Shown here piece after piece: positions 26,306-38,383 of a DNA stretch of 64,000 nt (positions are counted from its first letter, which is position 1; the number at the start of each line of letters is the position of its first letter). Both the position numbers and the translations under genes were made by a program. The notes under the pieces were generated by a model. The model was not told where the DNA came from. It was given only the letters and a program-made list of their open reading frames with translations, and did no database searches. Source of the stretch: Nannocystis punicea (GTDB lineage: Bacteria; Myxococcota_A; Polyangia; Nannocystales; Nannocystaceae); assembly GCF_026965555.1 (NCBI RefSeq), contig NZ_CP114040.1, positions 3,782,001 to 3,846,000 of the forward strand. The letters run 5' to 3'.

Positions 26306-26762
26306 CGACGCTCCGGCGAGTGACATTCCTTAGTCCGCGTCGCCGATTCTCGGAGCTGAAAATCCCAAGCCTCCAGCTTCCCGTTCTTGAAAAAGGCATT
26401 CCCGGCCGGTTCTGCGGGCCGGATGCTCCGATGATTCGTGGTCCGCTCTGAAATCAGCGGTCCAGCTCTCGCGCCGGCCGGCCGAGCGGACGATTCGATG
26501 CTGAAAGTCCGCAGCGTCCGGCCTTCACGCCAGCACCAGCATTCCCGGTCGGCCTCGCAGGCCGGCCTCCGACGATTCGAGTCCCCGCCCTGAAAATCCG
26601 CGGCGTCCAGCTCTTCACGCCGACAAGACCAGCATTCCCGGGCCGGCCGCGAGGGCCGATCCGCCGATTCGTAGCACCGCCGCTCGCTCGCGAGCGGTCC
26701 ACCCGTCGCGCCGCAGCGCGGCGCCCACTGCCCCCATTTCACCCCCATTCACGAGGTTCACC
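26221..26762. repeat. 542-bp intergenic region with a ~80-90-bp interspersed repeat array
   Basis: No gene. Four units each begin near ctgaaa-tc and end in gattcg: 26355-26438, 26445-26496 (short), 26499-26579 and 26588-26675. The complete units share ctgaaaatccgcggcgtcc, then cagcattcccgg, then a small GC hairpin (ggtcggcc-tcgca-ggccggcc in the third), then the gattcg end. Unit lengths vary and are not frame-preserving. The array lies directly before the 952-residue lipoprotein gene. Confidence 0.65.
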
Positions 26763-29621
26763 ATGTCGAAGCCAATCATTCATCGTACTCTCGGCGTCTT
26801 CACCCTCCCGCTCGTCCTGGCCGCCGGCTGCGACGACGTGGGTCCGTCGGCGGCAGCCGGGGCGCGCAACGAGCACATGACCGTCACCTCGCTGAAGATC
26901 ACCGGCGGCGGGGACAACTATCTGCTCCACCCGGTGAGCGTCGCCGTCGCCGGCGAGCTGACGGGCGCGGCGTTCGAGACCGACCTGGTGGTCGGCATGT
27001 GGGCCGAGGAAGGCAGCGTCGGCTGCACTCTCGGCGCCATGCCGGTGAAGCACGCCGCGGACGGCCGCGAGGCGTACGCGCGCGAGGCGGTGTTCGTGGT
27101 GCCGGCGACCTGTCACGAATTGGCGGGCCGCGAGGACATCGCCCTGTTCGTCGCCTTCGATCCGTGGAACCGGATCGGCGACCGCGAGATCGACCTCGAC
27201 GAGGTCGGCGGCTACGAGAGCGAGTACGAGATGATCGCGGGTGCGGCGCTCGGCGACGTCGAGTGCGACGATTGCACCGCCCGCCACGCGCTGCACGACA
27301 GCCCCGGGATGGACGCGCAGCTGCGCGAGCTCAACCTGTCGTCGGCGGTGGTGGTGATGCCGGTCGATCCCGAGGGCCACGAGCTCGAGCCCGGCGCCGA
27401 CCGGCCCGACCTCAACCTCACCGCGCTGTCGCGGGTCGTCGGCCTGCCGGCGGGCAAGGGCCTGGAGCGCGGCAGCGTGCAGATCGGCAGCCGGATCCGC
27501 CCGCGGGGCGCGAGCGAGCCGGGCAGGGCGCTGATCCAGCGCAAGGGCGGCGAGTCGGGCGAGCGCGCGCCGGTCAAGGTGCCCGGCTACGGCGACGTGA
27601 CCACCAGCCTCGCGCTCTACCTCGACGACGCCACCCGCCAGGCGATCGCCGCCGGCGAGTGGGCGGGCGTGCAGGAGTTCGAGCTCGTCACGTGTCTGGC
27701 GACCGACTTCACGCAGGCGGTCTACCGCGGCGAGACCGAGCCGCGCGCCGACGACTGCGGCACCCTGCCGCTGACCGTGGTGCGCCAGGTCGTCGATCCC
27801 GAGGGCCCGCCGGTGCAGGCGCGCACGGCCGGCAAGGTGCGCAGCGCCGAGACGTGGGGCGACAGCTGGGGGGCGAACAGCAGCTACGGGTTCGGCTACT
27901 CGGGCCTGACCTTCATGACGTGGCTCGACGTCAACGGCTCGGACACCCCGACCGAGACGTACAAGGGTATCGACGTGCACAGCGCGGGCAGCTGGTTCGA
28001 GGCGGGCGTCGACTCGTACGCGACGGTGTTCGGCAACAGCGTCAACCTGGTCGACATCTACGCGACCTTCATCGGCTACGACTTCGGCGGCGGCGGGGTG
28101 GCGATGGGCGCCTCGGTGTTCTTGACGGACTTCATCCCCGAGTTCGAGATCCAGCTGGCCGACGGGGTGTCGGTGTCGCTGCAGTCGATGTTCGACGCCG
28201 CCGGCCTCGACATCGACCCGACGCTGACGCAGAGCTTCACCCTGGTCGGCGTCAACTTCGACGACGGCTGCGGCTCGGTCAGCGCCGGCCTGTGGATCGA
28301 CGCGACGATCGGCATCGACACCGAGGAGACCACGATCACGGCCGGCACCACCGAGGAGGGCGTCGAGGTCTCGGGCACAGTCACGCCGTTCTTCAACCTC
28401 GCCGCCAAGGCCGGGACCTCGGTCCATTACAGCGAGTACCTCAGCGGCGGCATCACGGCCACGCTCGACCTGCTCGACCTCCACGTGCCGTTCACGGTCT
28501 CGGTCGAGTACGTCGACTTCGCCCCGCTCGACGCCGTCAAGCTGGTGTTCAGCGAGTACGCCGAGGCCGTCCTGACCACCCTGTCCGGCGACATCACCTT
28601 CGACATCAAGTACAAGATCCCCTGGCCGTTCTGCTGGGCCGACTGCACCAAGCACCATGCGCACACGATCGCCTCGTGGGACGGCCTCAGCACCAGCATC
28701 GAGTTCTTCGACCTGACCCAGACGCTGCGCGCCGGCACCCAGCAGGCCAACCAGTACTGGTGCACGCACGCCGGCGCCAAGCTGCACTCCGGCGACTTCG
28801 ACGGCGACGGCGCGGCCGACTACCTGTGCCACGACACCGTCGACGGCCGGCTGTGGATCGACTACGACGGCACGTTCGGCGGCACCGACTGGTCGCGCTC
28901 GGCCGGCTGGTGCATCGGCGGCAAGCTGCTGATCGGCGACTTCAACGGCGACGGCCGCGACGACCTGATGTGCCACAACTACGCCAACAAGGTGATCGAC
29001 TACGCCGACAGCAACGCGCAGTTCATGGGCGCCGACTGGTCGTACACGCTCTCGTGGTGCGTCCACTCGGGGGCGGAGATCGAGGCCGGCGACTACAACG
29101 AGGACGGCCGCGACGACCTCCACTGCCACGACAGCACCGGCAAGAAGTGGCTCGACTACGCCGACACGAACGGCCGCTTCGGCGGCACCGACTGGGTCGG
29201 CTTCGTGATGCCGAACGGCTTCTGCGGCCAGTACGACGGCGACACGATCGCCCTCAAGACGTACCACAACCGCTACGTCGGCGCGAGCGGCTCGGGCAAC
29301 GACTATTTGATGGACCAGGTCGAGGCGATCGGCGGCTGGCAGAAGTTCGTCGTCGTGTGCGACGGCGAGGAGGTGGCGTTCCGCACCGTCCACAACCGCT
29401 ACATCCAGGCCAACGACGCGGCCAGCGACTGGCTGGCCAAGCAGCAGACCTTCATCGGTCCGTGGGAGACGTTCACCGCGATCGAGCAGGAGGACGGCAC
29501 CTGGGCGTTCCTCACCGACCACAGCCGCTACCTGCAGGCGCTGGACGCCTCGGGCGGCTGGAAGCTCAAGCAGCAGACGTTCGTCGGCCCGTGGGAGAAG
29601 TTCACCGTCGTGCCGCAGTGA
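26763..29621 (+). CDS. Large exported lipoprotein: beta-rich domain, FG-GAP/VCBS-like repeats, fascin-like beta-trefoil
   Basis: 952 residues with gagg before the ATG. The signal peptide TLGVFTLPLVLAAGC has its lipobox cysteine near residue 23. The first ~650 residues are beta-rich and carry no motif I know; they include VTTSLALYLDDATRQAIAAG and a strand-dense part from ~370. From ~665 three FG-GAP/VCBS-like Ca-binding loops occur (SGDFDGDGAADYLCH, IGDFNGDGRDDLMCH, AGDYNEDGRDDLHCH) with paired cysteine/histidine. The last ~120 residues are three trefoil units (IALKTYHNRYVGASGSG, VAFRTVHNRYIQANDAA, WAFLTDHSRYLQALDAS), each ending W-x-K/T-F-x-V/A, as in fascin-like lectin domains. A surface carbohydrate-binding role is likely. 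It lies 542 bp after the HEAT gene and may be functionally linked. Confidence 0.85.
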   Translation: MSKPIIHRTLGVFTLPLVLAAGCDDVGPSAAAGARNEHMTVTSLKITGGGDNYLLHPVSVAVAGELTGAAFETDLVVGMWAEEGSVGCTLGAMPVKHAADGREAYAREAVFVVPATCHELAGREDIALFVAFDPWNRIGDREIDLDEVGGYESEYEMIAGAALGDVECDDCTARHALHDSPGMDAQLRELNLSSAVVVMPVDPEGHELEPGADRPDLNLTALSRVVGLPAGKGLERGSVQIGSRIRPRGASEPGRALIQRKGGESGERAPVKVPGYGDVTTSLALYLDDATRQAIAAGEWAGVQEFELVTCLATDFTQAVYRGETEPRADDCGTLPLTVVRQVVDPEGPPVQARTAGKVRSAETWGDSWGANSSYGFGYSGLTFMTWLDVNGSDTPTETYKGIDVHSAGSWFEAGVDSYATVFGNSVNLVDIYATFIGYDFGGGGVAMGASVFLTDFIPEFEIQLADGVSVSLQSMFDAAGLDIDPTLTQSFTLVGVNFDDGCGSVSAGLWIDATIGIDTEETTITAGTTEEGVEVSGTVTPFFNLAAKAGTSVHYSEYLSGGITATLDLLDLHVPFTVSVEYVDFAPLDAVKLVFSEYAEAVLTTLSGDITFDIKYKIPWPFCWADCTKHHAHTIASWDGLSTSIEFFDLTQTLRAGTQQANQYWCTHAGAKLHSGDFDGDGAADYLCHDTVDGRLWIDYDGTFGGTDWSRSAGWCIGGKLLIGDFNGDGRDDLMCHNYANKVIDYADSNAQFMGADWSYTLSWCVHSGAEIEAGDYNEDGRDDLHCHDSTGKKWLDYADTNGRFGGTDWVGFVMPNGFCGQYDGDTIALKTYHNRYVGASGSGNDYLMDQVEAIGGWQKFVVVCDGEEVAFRTVHNRYIQANDAASDWLAKQQTFIGPWETFTAIEQEDGTWAFLTDHSRYLQALDASGGWKLKQQTFVGPWEKFTVVPQ

Positions 29622-30232
29622 CGCTCCCGGCGGCGCGCGCCCCGAGGTCCTCGGCGGCGCGTCGTTCGTGGGCGGACAGTGTTGTCAGAGCATGTGGAGC
29701 GGGACGCACTCCTGCTGTCCGTCGCCGGTCTCAGCTTGTGCCGTCGTGCCGCCGCCAGATATTCCGAGGATGCGATCGTTCGCGGTGTCGCAAACCACCA
29801 CCGCCTTCGCCCTCGCATCATTTCTGCGTCCATCGTCCCGGCGTGCGAGCAGCAGTTCGCGCTCGACGACTGCCGGGGCGCACAGATCGCCGGGATCGAG
29901 TCGTCGCGATGTCGGGCGCGCTGGGTTCCCCTCGCTCATGCGGAGCTGCCGGCCCAGCACTTCGTCGGCCTGGGCCGCCCCGAGCCGTCGGCGTCCGCGT
30001 CTTCGGCAACCAACGTAAAAAACTCTCGGCGCGCAGCCAGCAGCTCGTTGTTCGCCGGCAGCGGGACGGCTGCCAGCGATGGTTTACCTGTTCGATCCGC
30101 CAGGTGACGTGAGCGTCGGGCCGCGCCGGCGCCGCGGCGGCATCGCGGTTGCACGAGCGCGCCGACGTTCGGGATCGCCCACTCGGCTGCTTGCACGCTT
30201 CGCCGGCATCCGTGAACCTCGAACAGGCGCCG
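29622..30232. other. 611-bp intergenic region, no gene seen
   Basis: Small reading frames on both strands lack start signals and family features. In-frame upstream starts for the kinase gene (30149 and GTG 30212) fall in its last ~85 bp. No repeat of note. Confidence 0.45.
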
Positions 30233-33113
<2,881 letters not shown>

Positions 33114-33127
<14 letters not shown>

Positions 33128-33539
33128 CGTACGCGGTCCCGTCGGACTTGCCGGCGCAGACCAGCCCGCCGAGCGTCATCGTCTTGTCCCAGACCACGAC
33201 CTGCCCCTCCTGCTCGATCTCGTCGAACTTGGTCTTCGGCGTCAGGCACTGCAGGTCGACGCCGCTCTTGAGGCACGCCTCCAACACCGGCACCCCGGTG
33301 AAGCACTCGCAGGCGATCGGCTTGACCGTACATGGCTCGCCGCCGCCCATCTTGCTCGCGTCCTGCCCGATCGTACTGCCCGTCGTGCCGTCCGTCGTAC
33401 CGCCCGTCGTGGTCCCGCCGCCACCGGTGATGCCGGTGCCGATGATCACCTTGCCCGGGTAGAAGTAGTTGGCCACCGCGGTCTCGACGACCCCGAGCCC
33501 ACACGCCGCGAATACACCGATCACGATCAACTTGCGCAT
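33114..33539 (-). CDS. Small exported Cys-containing protein, unknown function
   Basis: 141 residues from an ATG with ggagg seven bases upstream, which decides the start. The N-terminal MRKLIVIGVFAACGLGVVETAVA is a signal peptide. A Gly/Thr linker (about 40-65) precedes a ~75-residue domain with six cysteines (CTVKPIACECFTG, LEACLKSG, LQCLTPKTK, LVCAGKSD), probably three disulphides. No family recognised. Its 3' end overlaps the kinase gene. Confidence 0.75.
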
Positions 33540-34299
33540 GTCCAAACCTCCGCTTCCGAACCCAGCCAACCATTAGGCCGACACCTCCGCGGCGCGTCAA
33601 TCGGTCCCGCATCCGCGTAGCGACCTGCGCATGACGGACGCTTGCCATGTAGGCGAAAGGTTCCCGGGGGCCGCCGGACCGGGCCGTGCCCGTGACCCCC
33701 GACAACACTCGGCCGCCGCAGACCTGCCGTGGCGGAGACGGTGCCGAGCTCGCGTCGCGGCCGCGACGAGCCGCCTGTTCGAGCCATTTGGCGGACGACG
33801 TTGTTCGCCACACACGCTCTGGACTTCGGATGAACGCGGCCGGTGAGGCGCCTGGATGACGACGTCGCGATGTGTGGGGTTCGTCGGCCCGGGGCGGGCA
33901 TTGCTGGCCCCGGCCGACGCGATCTTCGAGGGTCGACCTGACCACCGCGACGCCGCCGCGCCGGTGGCCGAGTGCGTGGCTGGCTCTCATGACATGTCTC
34001 GATGAGCATGTCCTTTGATGCCGGTGGTCGGGCGGTGGACCGGGGTGGGGCCGCTCTGTTCGTTCGCCCCGGTGGGGGGGCTCGAGGTCGACGCGCCGCG
34101 TCGGCCGAGTCCGAGTCTCGCGGTCGTGGTGGCTCGGGCCTCCGATGAACCCGGGCGCGGACCTCGGGGACGCGCCGCTCGTGCGACGCGCGAGGGGCTG
34201 CGAGGCGCGGGAACGGTCTCTCGTGCAGGTCGTCGAGGCGCCTCCGCGACGTCGGCCTTGACGATTCGCGGCGCCGCGGCGCTAGACTGCGCGACGACG
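33540..34299. other. 760-bp divergent intergenic region with a GGACATGTCC-family element
   Basis: No gene supported: the frames present overlap each other on both strands without start signals. At 33987-34016 there is catgacatgtc ... gagcatgtcctttg, of the recurrent palindrome family. The last 45 bp hold the promoter of the first LRR gene. Confidence 0.5.
34258..34288 (+). promoter_or_regulatory. Promoter of LRR gene 1
   Basis: ttgacg (34258-34263), 19-bp spacer, tagact (34283-34288), ATG at 34300. Core and spacer length are shared with the promoters of the two paralogues. The expected transcript start is only about 5 bases before the ATG and no ribosome-binding site is present. Confidence 0.6.
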
Positions 34300-36210
34300 A
34301 TGCAATCCTCCGACGATCGACTGGCGGCCATCCGCGCTCGCCCCGAAGATGATGGGCCGCGGCTGGCGCTGGCGCAGCAGCTGCGCGAGCGCGGCGACCC
34401 GCGCGGCGAGTTCATCGAGCTGCAGTGTGCGGTCGCGCGATGCGACGACGAGGACGATGCCCGCGGAGAACTCGAGGCGCGCGCCGAGGCGCTGCTCGCC
34501 GCGCACGCCGAGGAGTGGCACCACGAGCTCGGCCTGCGCCCCGGCGAGGCGACCTGGGTGCGTGGCTTCGTCGACACGGTGTCGCTCACGCCGGGGCGCA
34601 TCGCCGCGGCCCGCGAGCGGCTCGTCCGCGGCGCACCGGTCCGCGGGCTGCACCTGCGCGGGCTCGCCGACGACGTGGAGGCGCTCGAGTCGACGCTGCG
34701 CGACCCGCTGCTCTCCGTGATCACCGCGCTCGACCTGTGCGCCGAGGGCAACGACATCGGCCCCGACGGCGCGATCGCTCTGGCCGAGGCGACCCACCTG
34801 ACGCAGCTCCGCGAGCTGCGGCTGCGCGACAACCGGATCGAAGAGGAAGGCGGGATCGCCCTGGCCGGCGCGACGCACTTCGCCGGGCTGACGAAGCTCG
34901 ACCTGCGGAGCTGCCAGGTCGGCACCGAGGGCGTGAAGGCGCTGGCAGCAGCGACCCAGCTGGCGAACCTGCGCGAGCTGTGGCTCGGGTGCACGTTCTT
35001 CGACAGCGGCAGGACCCCCTGCCGCGACGAGGGGGTGTTCGCGCTGGCCGCGGCGAGCCACCTGAATCAGCTCGTCACCCTCGACCTGCAGTGGAACGAG
35101 GTCCGGCTCGCAGGGGCGCGGGCGCTGGCAGCGGCGCCGCAGTTCGCCGGCCTGCGCGAGCTGTGGCTCGGCGCCAGCCACCTCGGCGCCGAGGGTGCGA
35201 CGGCGGTGGCGACCGGCCTGCCGAACCTGACCTTGCTCGACCTCTACGACAACGACATCGGGCCGAAGGGCGTGCGCTCGATCGCCCGGCGGCTGAAGCA
35301 CCTGCGGACGCTCGACGTGAGCCACAACCACATCGGCATCGAGGGCGTGCAGGCGATCGCCGGCGCCGAGTCCCTCGCCGGCCTGCGCGAGCTCCGGCTG
35401 CCGTACAACAAGCTGGACGACGAGGGGGCCGCGGCGCTGGCGAAGGCGGACCGGCTCACCCGGCTGAAGCTCCTCGACCTCCGCGACAACGACATCGGGC
35501 CGTCGGGCATCAAGGTGCTGCTCGCGAAGAAGTGGTTGTCCCGACTCGAGACGCTGCTGCTCGACAACAATCCGCTGGGCACCAGCGCGTCGCAGGCGCT
35601 GGCGAAGGCGACGCACCTGACCCGGCTGAGGGCGCTGAGGCTGACGCGCACGGGCTTCGGGCCGGAGGGAGCGGCCGCGCTCGCGTCCGCGACGCACCTC
35701 GCCGACTTGCGCGAGCTGTTCGTGCACCGGAACCCGATCCGGGACGACGGCGTCGCGGCGCTGATGTCGGGGCCCTGGCCGCGGCTGCGGGTGCTCATCC
35801 TCGCGTCGACCGGGATCGGCGACGAGGGAGTGCGCACTCTGGCCGGGGCGCCGGTGCTCTCCAGGCTCACCGGTCTCGATCTCAGCGACAACCAGATCGG
35901 GGACGAGGGCCTCCGCGCGCTCGCGGCAGGGCGCCTGGATGCCCTGGTCGAGCTGTGGTTCGAAAGCAACCCCATCAGCGTGGCCGGGGTCGCCGCGCTC
36001 GCGGCGGCGCCACACCTCCGTCGTCTGCTTCGCCTCCACCTGAAGAACAACCGGGAGCACTGGCCGGAGGGGTTCCGTCCGCTGATCGGTGCGCCGTGGC
36101 TTGGCTCCCTTCATCAGCTCGACATCGGAGCGAGGTTCGCGTTCGACGAGCGATCCGAGCTGTTTTTGAGCGAATTCCAGGCGGTCGCGCCGGATCTGGT
36201 CGTCACATGA
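34300..36210 (+). CDS. Leucine-rich-repeat protein with TIGR02996 domain (paralogue 1)
   Basis: 636 residues, no signal peptide, so probably cytosolic. Residues ~6-48 (RARPEDDGPRLALAQQLRER, GDPRGEFIELQ) form the repeat-companion domain TIGR02996 known from Gemmata and myxobacteria. Residues ~120-610 are ribonuclease-inhibitor-type leucine-rich repeats of the pattern L-x-x-L-D-L-x-x-N-x-I-G-x-x-G-x-x-A-L-A. The horseshoe would be a protein-binding scaffold; no catalytic domain is seen. It is the first of three tandem paralogues. Its middle and 3' part is nearly identical in DNA to paralogue 2, while its 5' end is more divergent. Confidence 0.88.
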   Translation: MQSSDDRLAAIRARPEDDGPRLALAQQLRERGDPRGEFIELQCAVARCDDEDDARGELEARAEALLAAHAEEWHHELGLRPGEATWVRGFVDTVSLTPGRIAAARERLVRGAPVRGLHLRGLADDVEALESTLRDPLLSVITALDLCAEGNDIGPDGAIALAEATHLTQLRELRLRDNRIEEEGGIALAGATHFAGLTKLDLRSCQVGTEGVKALAAATQLANLRELWLGCTFFDSGRTPCRDEGVFALAAASHLNQLVTLDLQWNEVRLAGARALAAAPQFAGLRELWLGASHLGAEGATAVATGLPNLTLLDLYDNDIGPKGVRSIARRLKHLRTLDVSHNHIGIEGVQAIAGAESLAGLRELRLPYNKLDDEGAAALAKADRLTRLKLLDLRDNDIGPSGIKVLLAKKWLSRLETLLLDNNPLGTSASQALAKATHLTRLRALRLTRTGFGPEGAAALASATHLADLRELFVHRNPIRDDGVAALMSGPWPRLRVLILASTGIGDEGVRTLAGAPVLSRLTGLDLSDNQIGDEGLRALAAGRLDALVELWFESNPISVAGVAALAAAPHLRRLLRLHLKNNREHWPEGFRPLIGAPWLGSLHQLDIGARFAFDERSELFLSEFQAVAPDLVVT

Positions 36211-36298
36211 TTCGCCGCCTGCGAGTTCGTGGGCGACGATTCGTGGGTGTCGCAATCGCTCGCGCGGTGACGTGCACGCCGACAGCACGCGTTCGGCC

Positions 36299-36329
36299 TT
36301 GACGAATCGCGGGGGCCGGCGCCTAGACT
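36299..36329 (+). promoter_or_regulatory. Promoter of LRR gene 2
   Basis: ttgacg (36299-36304), 19-bp spacer, tagact (36324-36329), ATG at 36342. The spacer is identical to that of gene 3. Confidence 0.6.
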
Positions 36330-36341
36330 CTTCCGAAACCG

Positions 36342-38249
36342 ATGCAGCTCTCCGAAGATCAATTGGCGGCGATCCGTGCCCGGCCCGAGGACGAGGCTCC
36401 GCGGCTGGCCCTGGCGCAGCGACTGCGCGAGCGCGGCGATCCGCGCGGCGAGTTCATCGAGCTGCAGTGCGCGGCGGCCCGCAGCGGCGACGACCACGAC
36501 GCCCGCGACGAGCTCACCGCGCGGGCCGACGCGCTGTTCGCCGCGCACGAGGACGAGTGGCACCACGAGCTCGGCTTGCGGCCCGGCGAGGCGACCTGGG
36601 CGCGCGGGTTCGTCGACACGGTGTCGCTGGTGCCGGGTCGGGTCGCAGCGGTCGGCGAGCGACTCGCCCGCGGCGCTCCGGTCCGTGGGCTGCACCTGCG
36701 CGGGGCCGCGGACGACGATGTGTTGGAGTCGGTGCTGCGCGAGCCGCTGCTCTCCGTGATCACTGCGCTCGACCTGGTCGCCGAAGGCAACGACATCGGC
36801 CCCGACGGCGCGATCGCTCTGGCCGAGGCGACCCACCTGACGCAGCTCCGCGAGCTGCGGCTGCGCGACAACCGGATCGAAGAGGAAGGCGGAATCGCCC
36901 TGGCCGGCGCGACGCACTTCGCCGGGCTGACGAAGCTCGACCTGCGGAGCTGCCAGGTCGGCACCGCGGGCGTGAAGGCGCTGGCAGCGGCGACCCAGCT
37001 GGCGAACCTGCGCGAGCTGTGGCTCGGGTGCACGTTCTACGACTTCGAAAGGGAACCCTGCCGCGACGAGGGGGTGTTCGCGCTGGCCGCGGCGAGCCAC
37101 CTGAATCAGCTCGTCACCCTCGACCTGCAGTGGAACGAGGTCCGGCTCGCAGGTGCGCGGGCGCTGGCAGCGGCGCCGCAATTCGCCGGCCTGCGCGAGC
37201 TGTGGCTCGGCGCCAGCCACCTCGGCGCCGAGGGTGCGAAGGCGGTGGCGACCGGCCTGCCGAACCTGACCTTGCTCGACCTCTACGACAACGACATCGG
37301 GCCGAAGGGCGTGCGGTCGATCGCCCGGCGGCTGAAGCACCTGCGGACGCTCGACCTGAGCCACAACGGCATCGGCATCGAGGGCGTGCAGGCGATCGCC
37401 GGCGCCGAGTCCCTCGCCGGCCTGCGCGAGCTCTGGCTGCCGTACAACGAGCTGGACGACGAGGGGGCCGCGGCGCTGGCGAAGGCGGACCGGCTGACGC
37501 GGCTCGAGCTCCTCGACCTACGCGACAACGGCATCGGGCCGTCGGGCATCGAGGAGCTGCTCGCGAAGAAGTGGTTGTCCCGGCTCGAGACGCTGCTGCT
37601 CGACGACAATCCGCTGGGCGATGAAGCGGCGCAGGCGCTGGCGAAGGCGACGCACCTGACCCGGCTGCGGGCGCTGAGGATGACGCACACGGGCTTCGGG
37701 CCGGAGGGAGCGGCCGCGCTCGCGTCCGCGACGCACCTGGCCGGCTTGCGTGAGCTGTTCGTGCACCGGAACCCGATCTTTGGCGACGGCGTCGTGGCCC
37801 TCCTGTCGGGCTCCTGGCCGCGGCTGCGGATGCTCGTCCTCGCGTGGACCGGGATCGGCGACGAGGGGGTGCGCGCGCTGGCCGGCGCGCCGGTGCTCTC
37901 CAGGCTCACCGGGCTCGATCTCAGCCACAGCAAGGTCGGCGACGAGGGCCTCCGCGCGCTCGCGGCGGGGCGCCTGGACGCCCTGACCGAGCTGTGGTTC
38001 GACGGCAACCCCATCAGCGCGGCCGGGGTCGCCGCGCTCGCGGCGGCGCCCCACCTCCGTCGTCTGCTTCGCCTCCACCTGAGAAACAACCGGGAGCAGT
38101 GGCCGGAGGGGTTCCGCCCGCTGATCGGTGCGCCGTGGCTGGGCTCCCTTCATCAGCTCGACATCGGAGCGAGGTTCGCCCTCGACGAGCGATACGAGCC
38201 GTTGGTGAGCGAATCGCGGGCGGTCGCGCCGGATCTGGTCGTCACATGA
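36342..38249 (+). CDS. Leucine-rich-repeat protein with TIGR02996 domain (paralogue 2)
   Basis: 635 residues, same architecture as its neighbours. The first ~115 residues (MQLSEDQLAAIRARPED, AAARSGDDHDARDELTARAD) follow paralogue 3, whereas from about residue 145 the protein and DNA follow paralogue 1 almost base for base. The gene therefore looks like a mosaic made by recombination or gene conversion. One insert that differs between copies (CTFYDFEREPCRDEGV here, CTFFDSGRTPCRDEGV in paralogue 1, GSFFDNNSNPCRDAGV in paralogue 3) may be a specificity site. Own promoter, no ribosome-binding site. Confidence 0.88.
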   Translation: MQLSEDQLAAIRARPEDEAPRLALAQRLRERGDPRGEFIELQCAAARSGDDHDARDELTARADALFAAHEDEWHHELGLRPGEATWARGFVDTVSLVPGRVAAVGERLARGAPVRGLHLRGAADDDVLESVLREPLLSVITALDLVAEGNDIGPDGAIALAEATHLTQLRELRLRDNRIEEEGGIALAGATHFAGLTKLDLRSCQVGTAGVKALAAATQLANLRELWLGCTFYDFEREPCRDEGVFALAAASHLNQLVTLDLQWNEVRLAGARALAAAPQFAGLRELWLGASHLGAEGAKAVATGLPNLTLLDLYDNDIGPKGVRSIARRLKHLRTLDLSHNGIGIEGVQAIAGAESLAGLRELWLPYNELDDEGAAALAKADRLTRLELLDLRDNGIGPSGIEELLAKKWLSRLETLLLDDNPLGDEAAQALAKATHLTRLRALRMTHTGFGPEGAAALASATHLAGLRELFVHRNPIFGDGVVALLSGSWPRLRMLVLAWTGIGDEGVRALAGAPVLSRLTGLDLSHSKVGDEGLRALAAGRLDALTELWFDGNPISAAGVAALAAAPHLRRLLRLHLRNNREQWPEGFRPLIGAPWLGSLHQLDIGARFALDERYEPLVSESRAVAPDLVVT

Positions 38250-38337
38250 TTCGCCGCCTGCACGCTCGTGTGCGACGATTCGCCGGCTTCGCATTCGCTC
38301 GCGCGGTGGCGTGCACGCCGACGACGCTCGTTCGGCC

Positions 38338-38368
38338 TTGACGAATCGCGGGGGCCGGCGCCTAGACT
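38338..38368 (+). promoter_or_regulatory. Promoter of LRR gene 3
   Basis: ttgacg (38338-38343), 19-bp spacer identical to gene 2, tagact (38363-38368), ATG at 38384. Confidence 0.6.
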
Positions 38369-38383
38369 TTTTAAAAACGACTG

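Noticed and set aside
26355..26675. CRISPR array
   Set aside because: Units are long, variable and degenerate with no regular spacers, and no cas genes are near.
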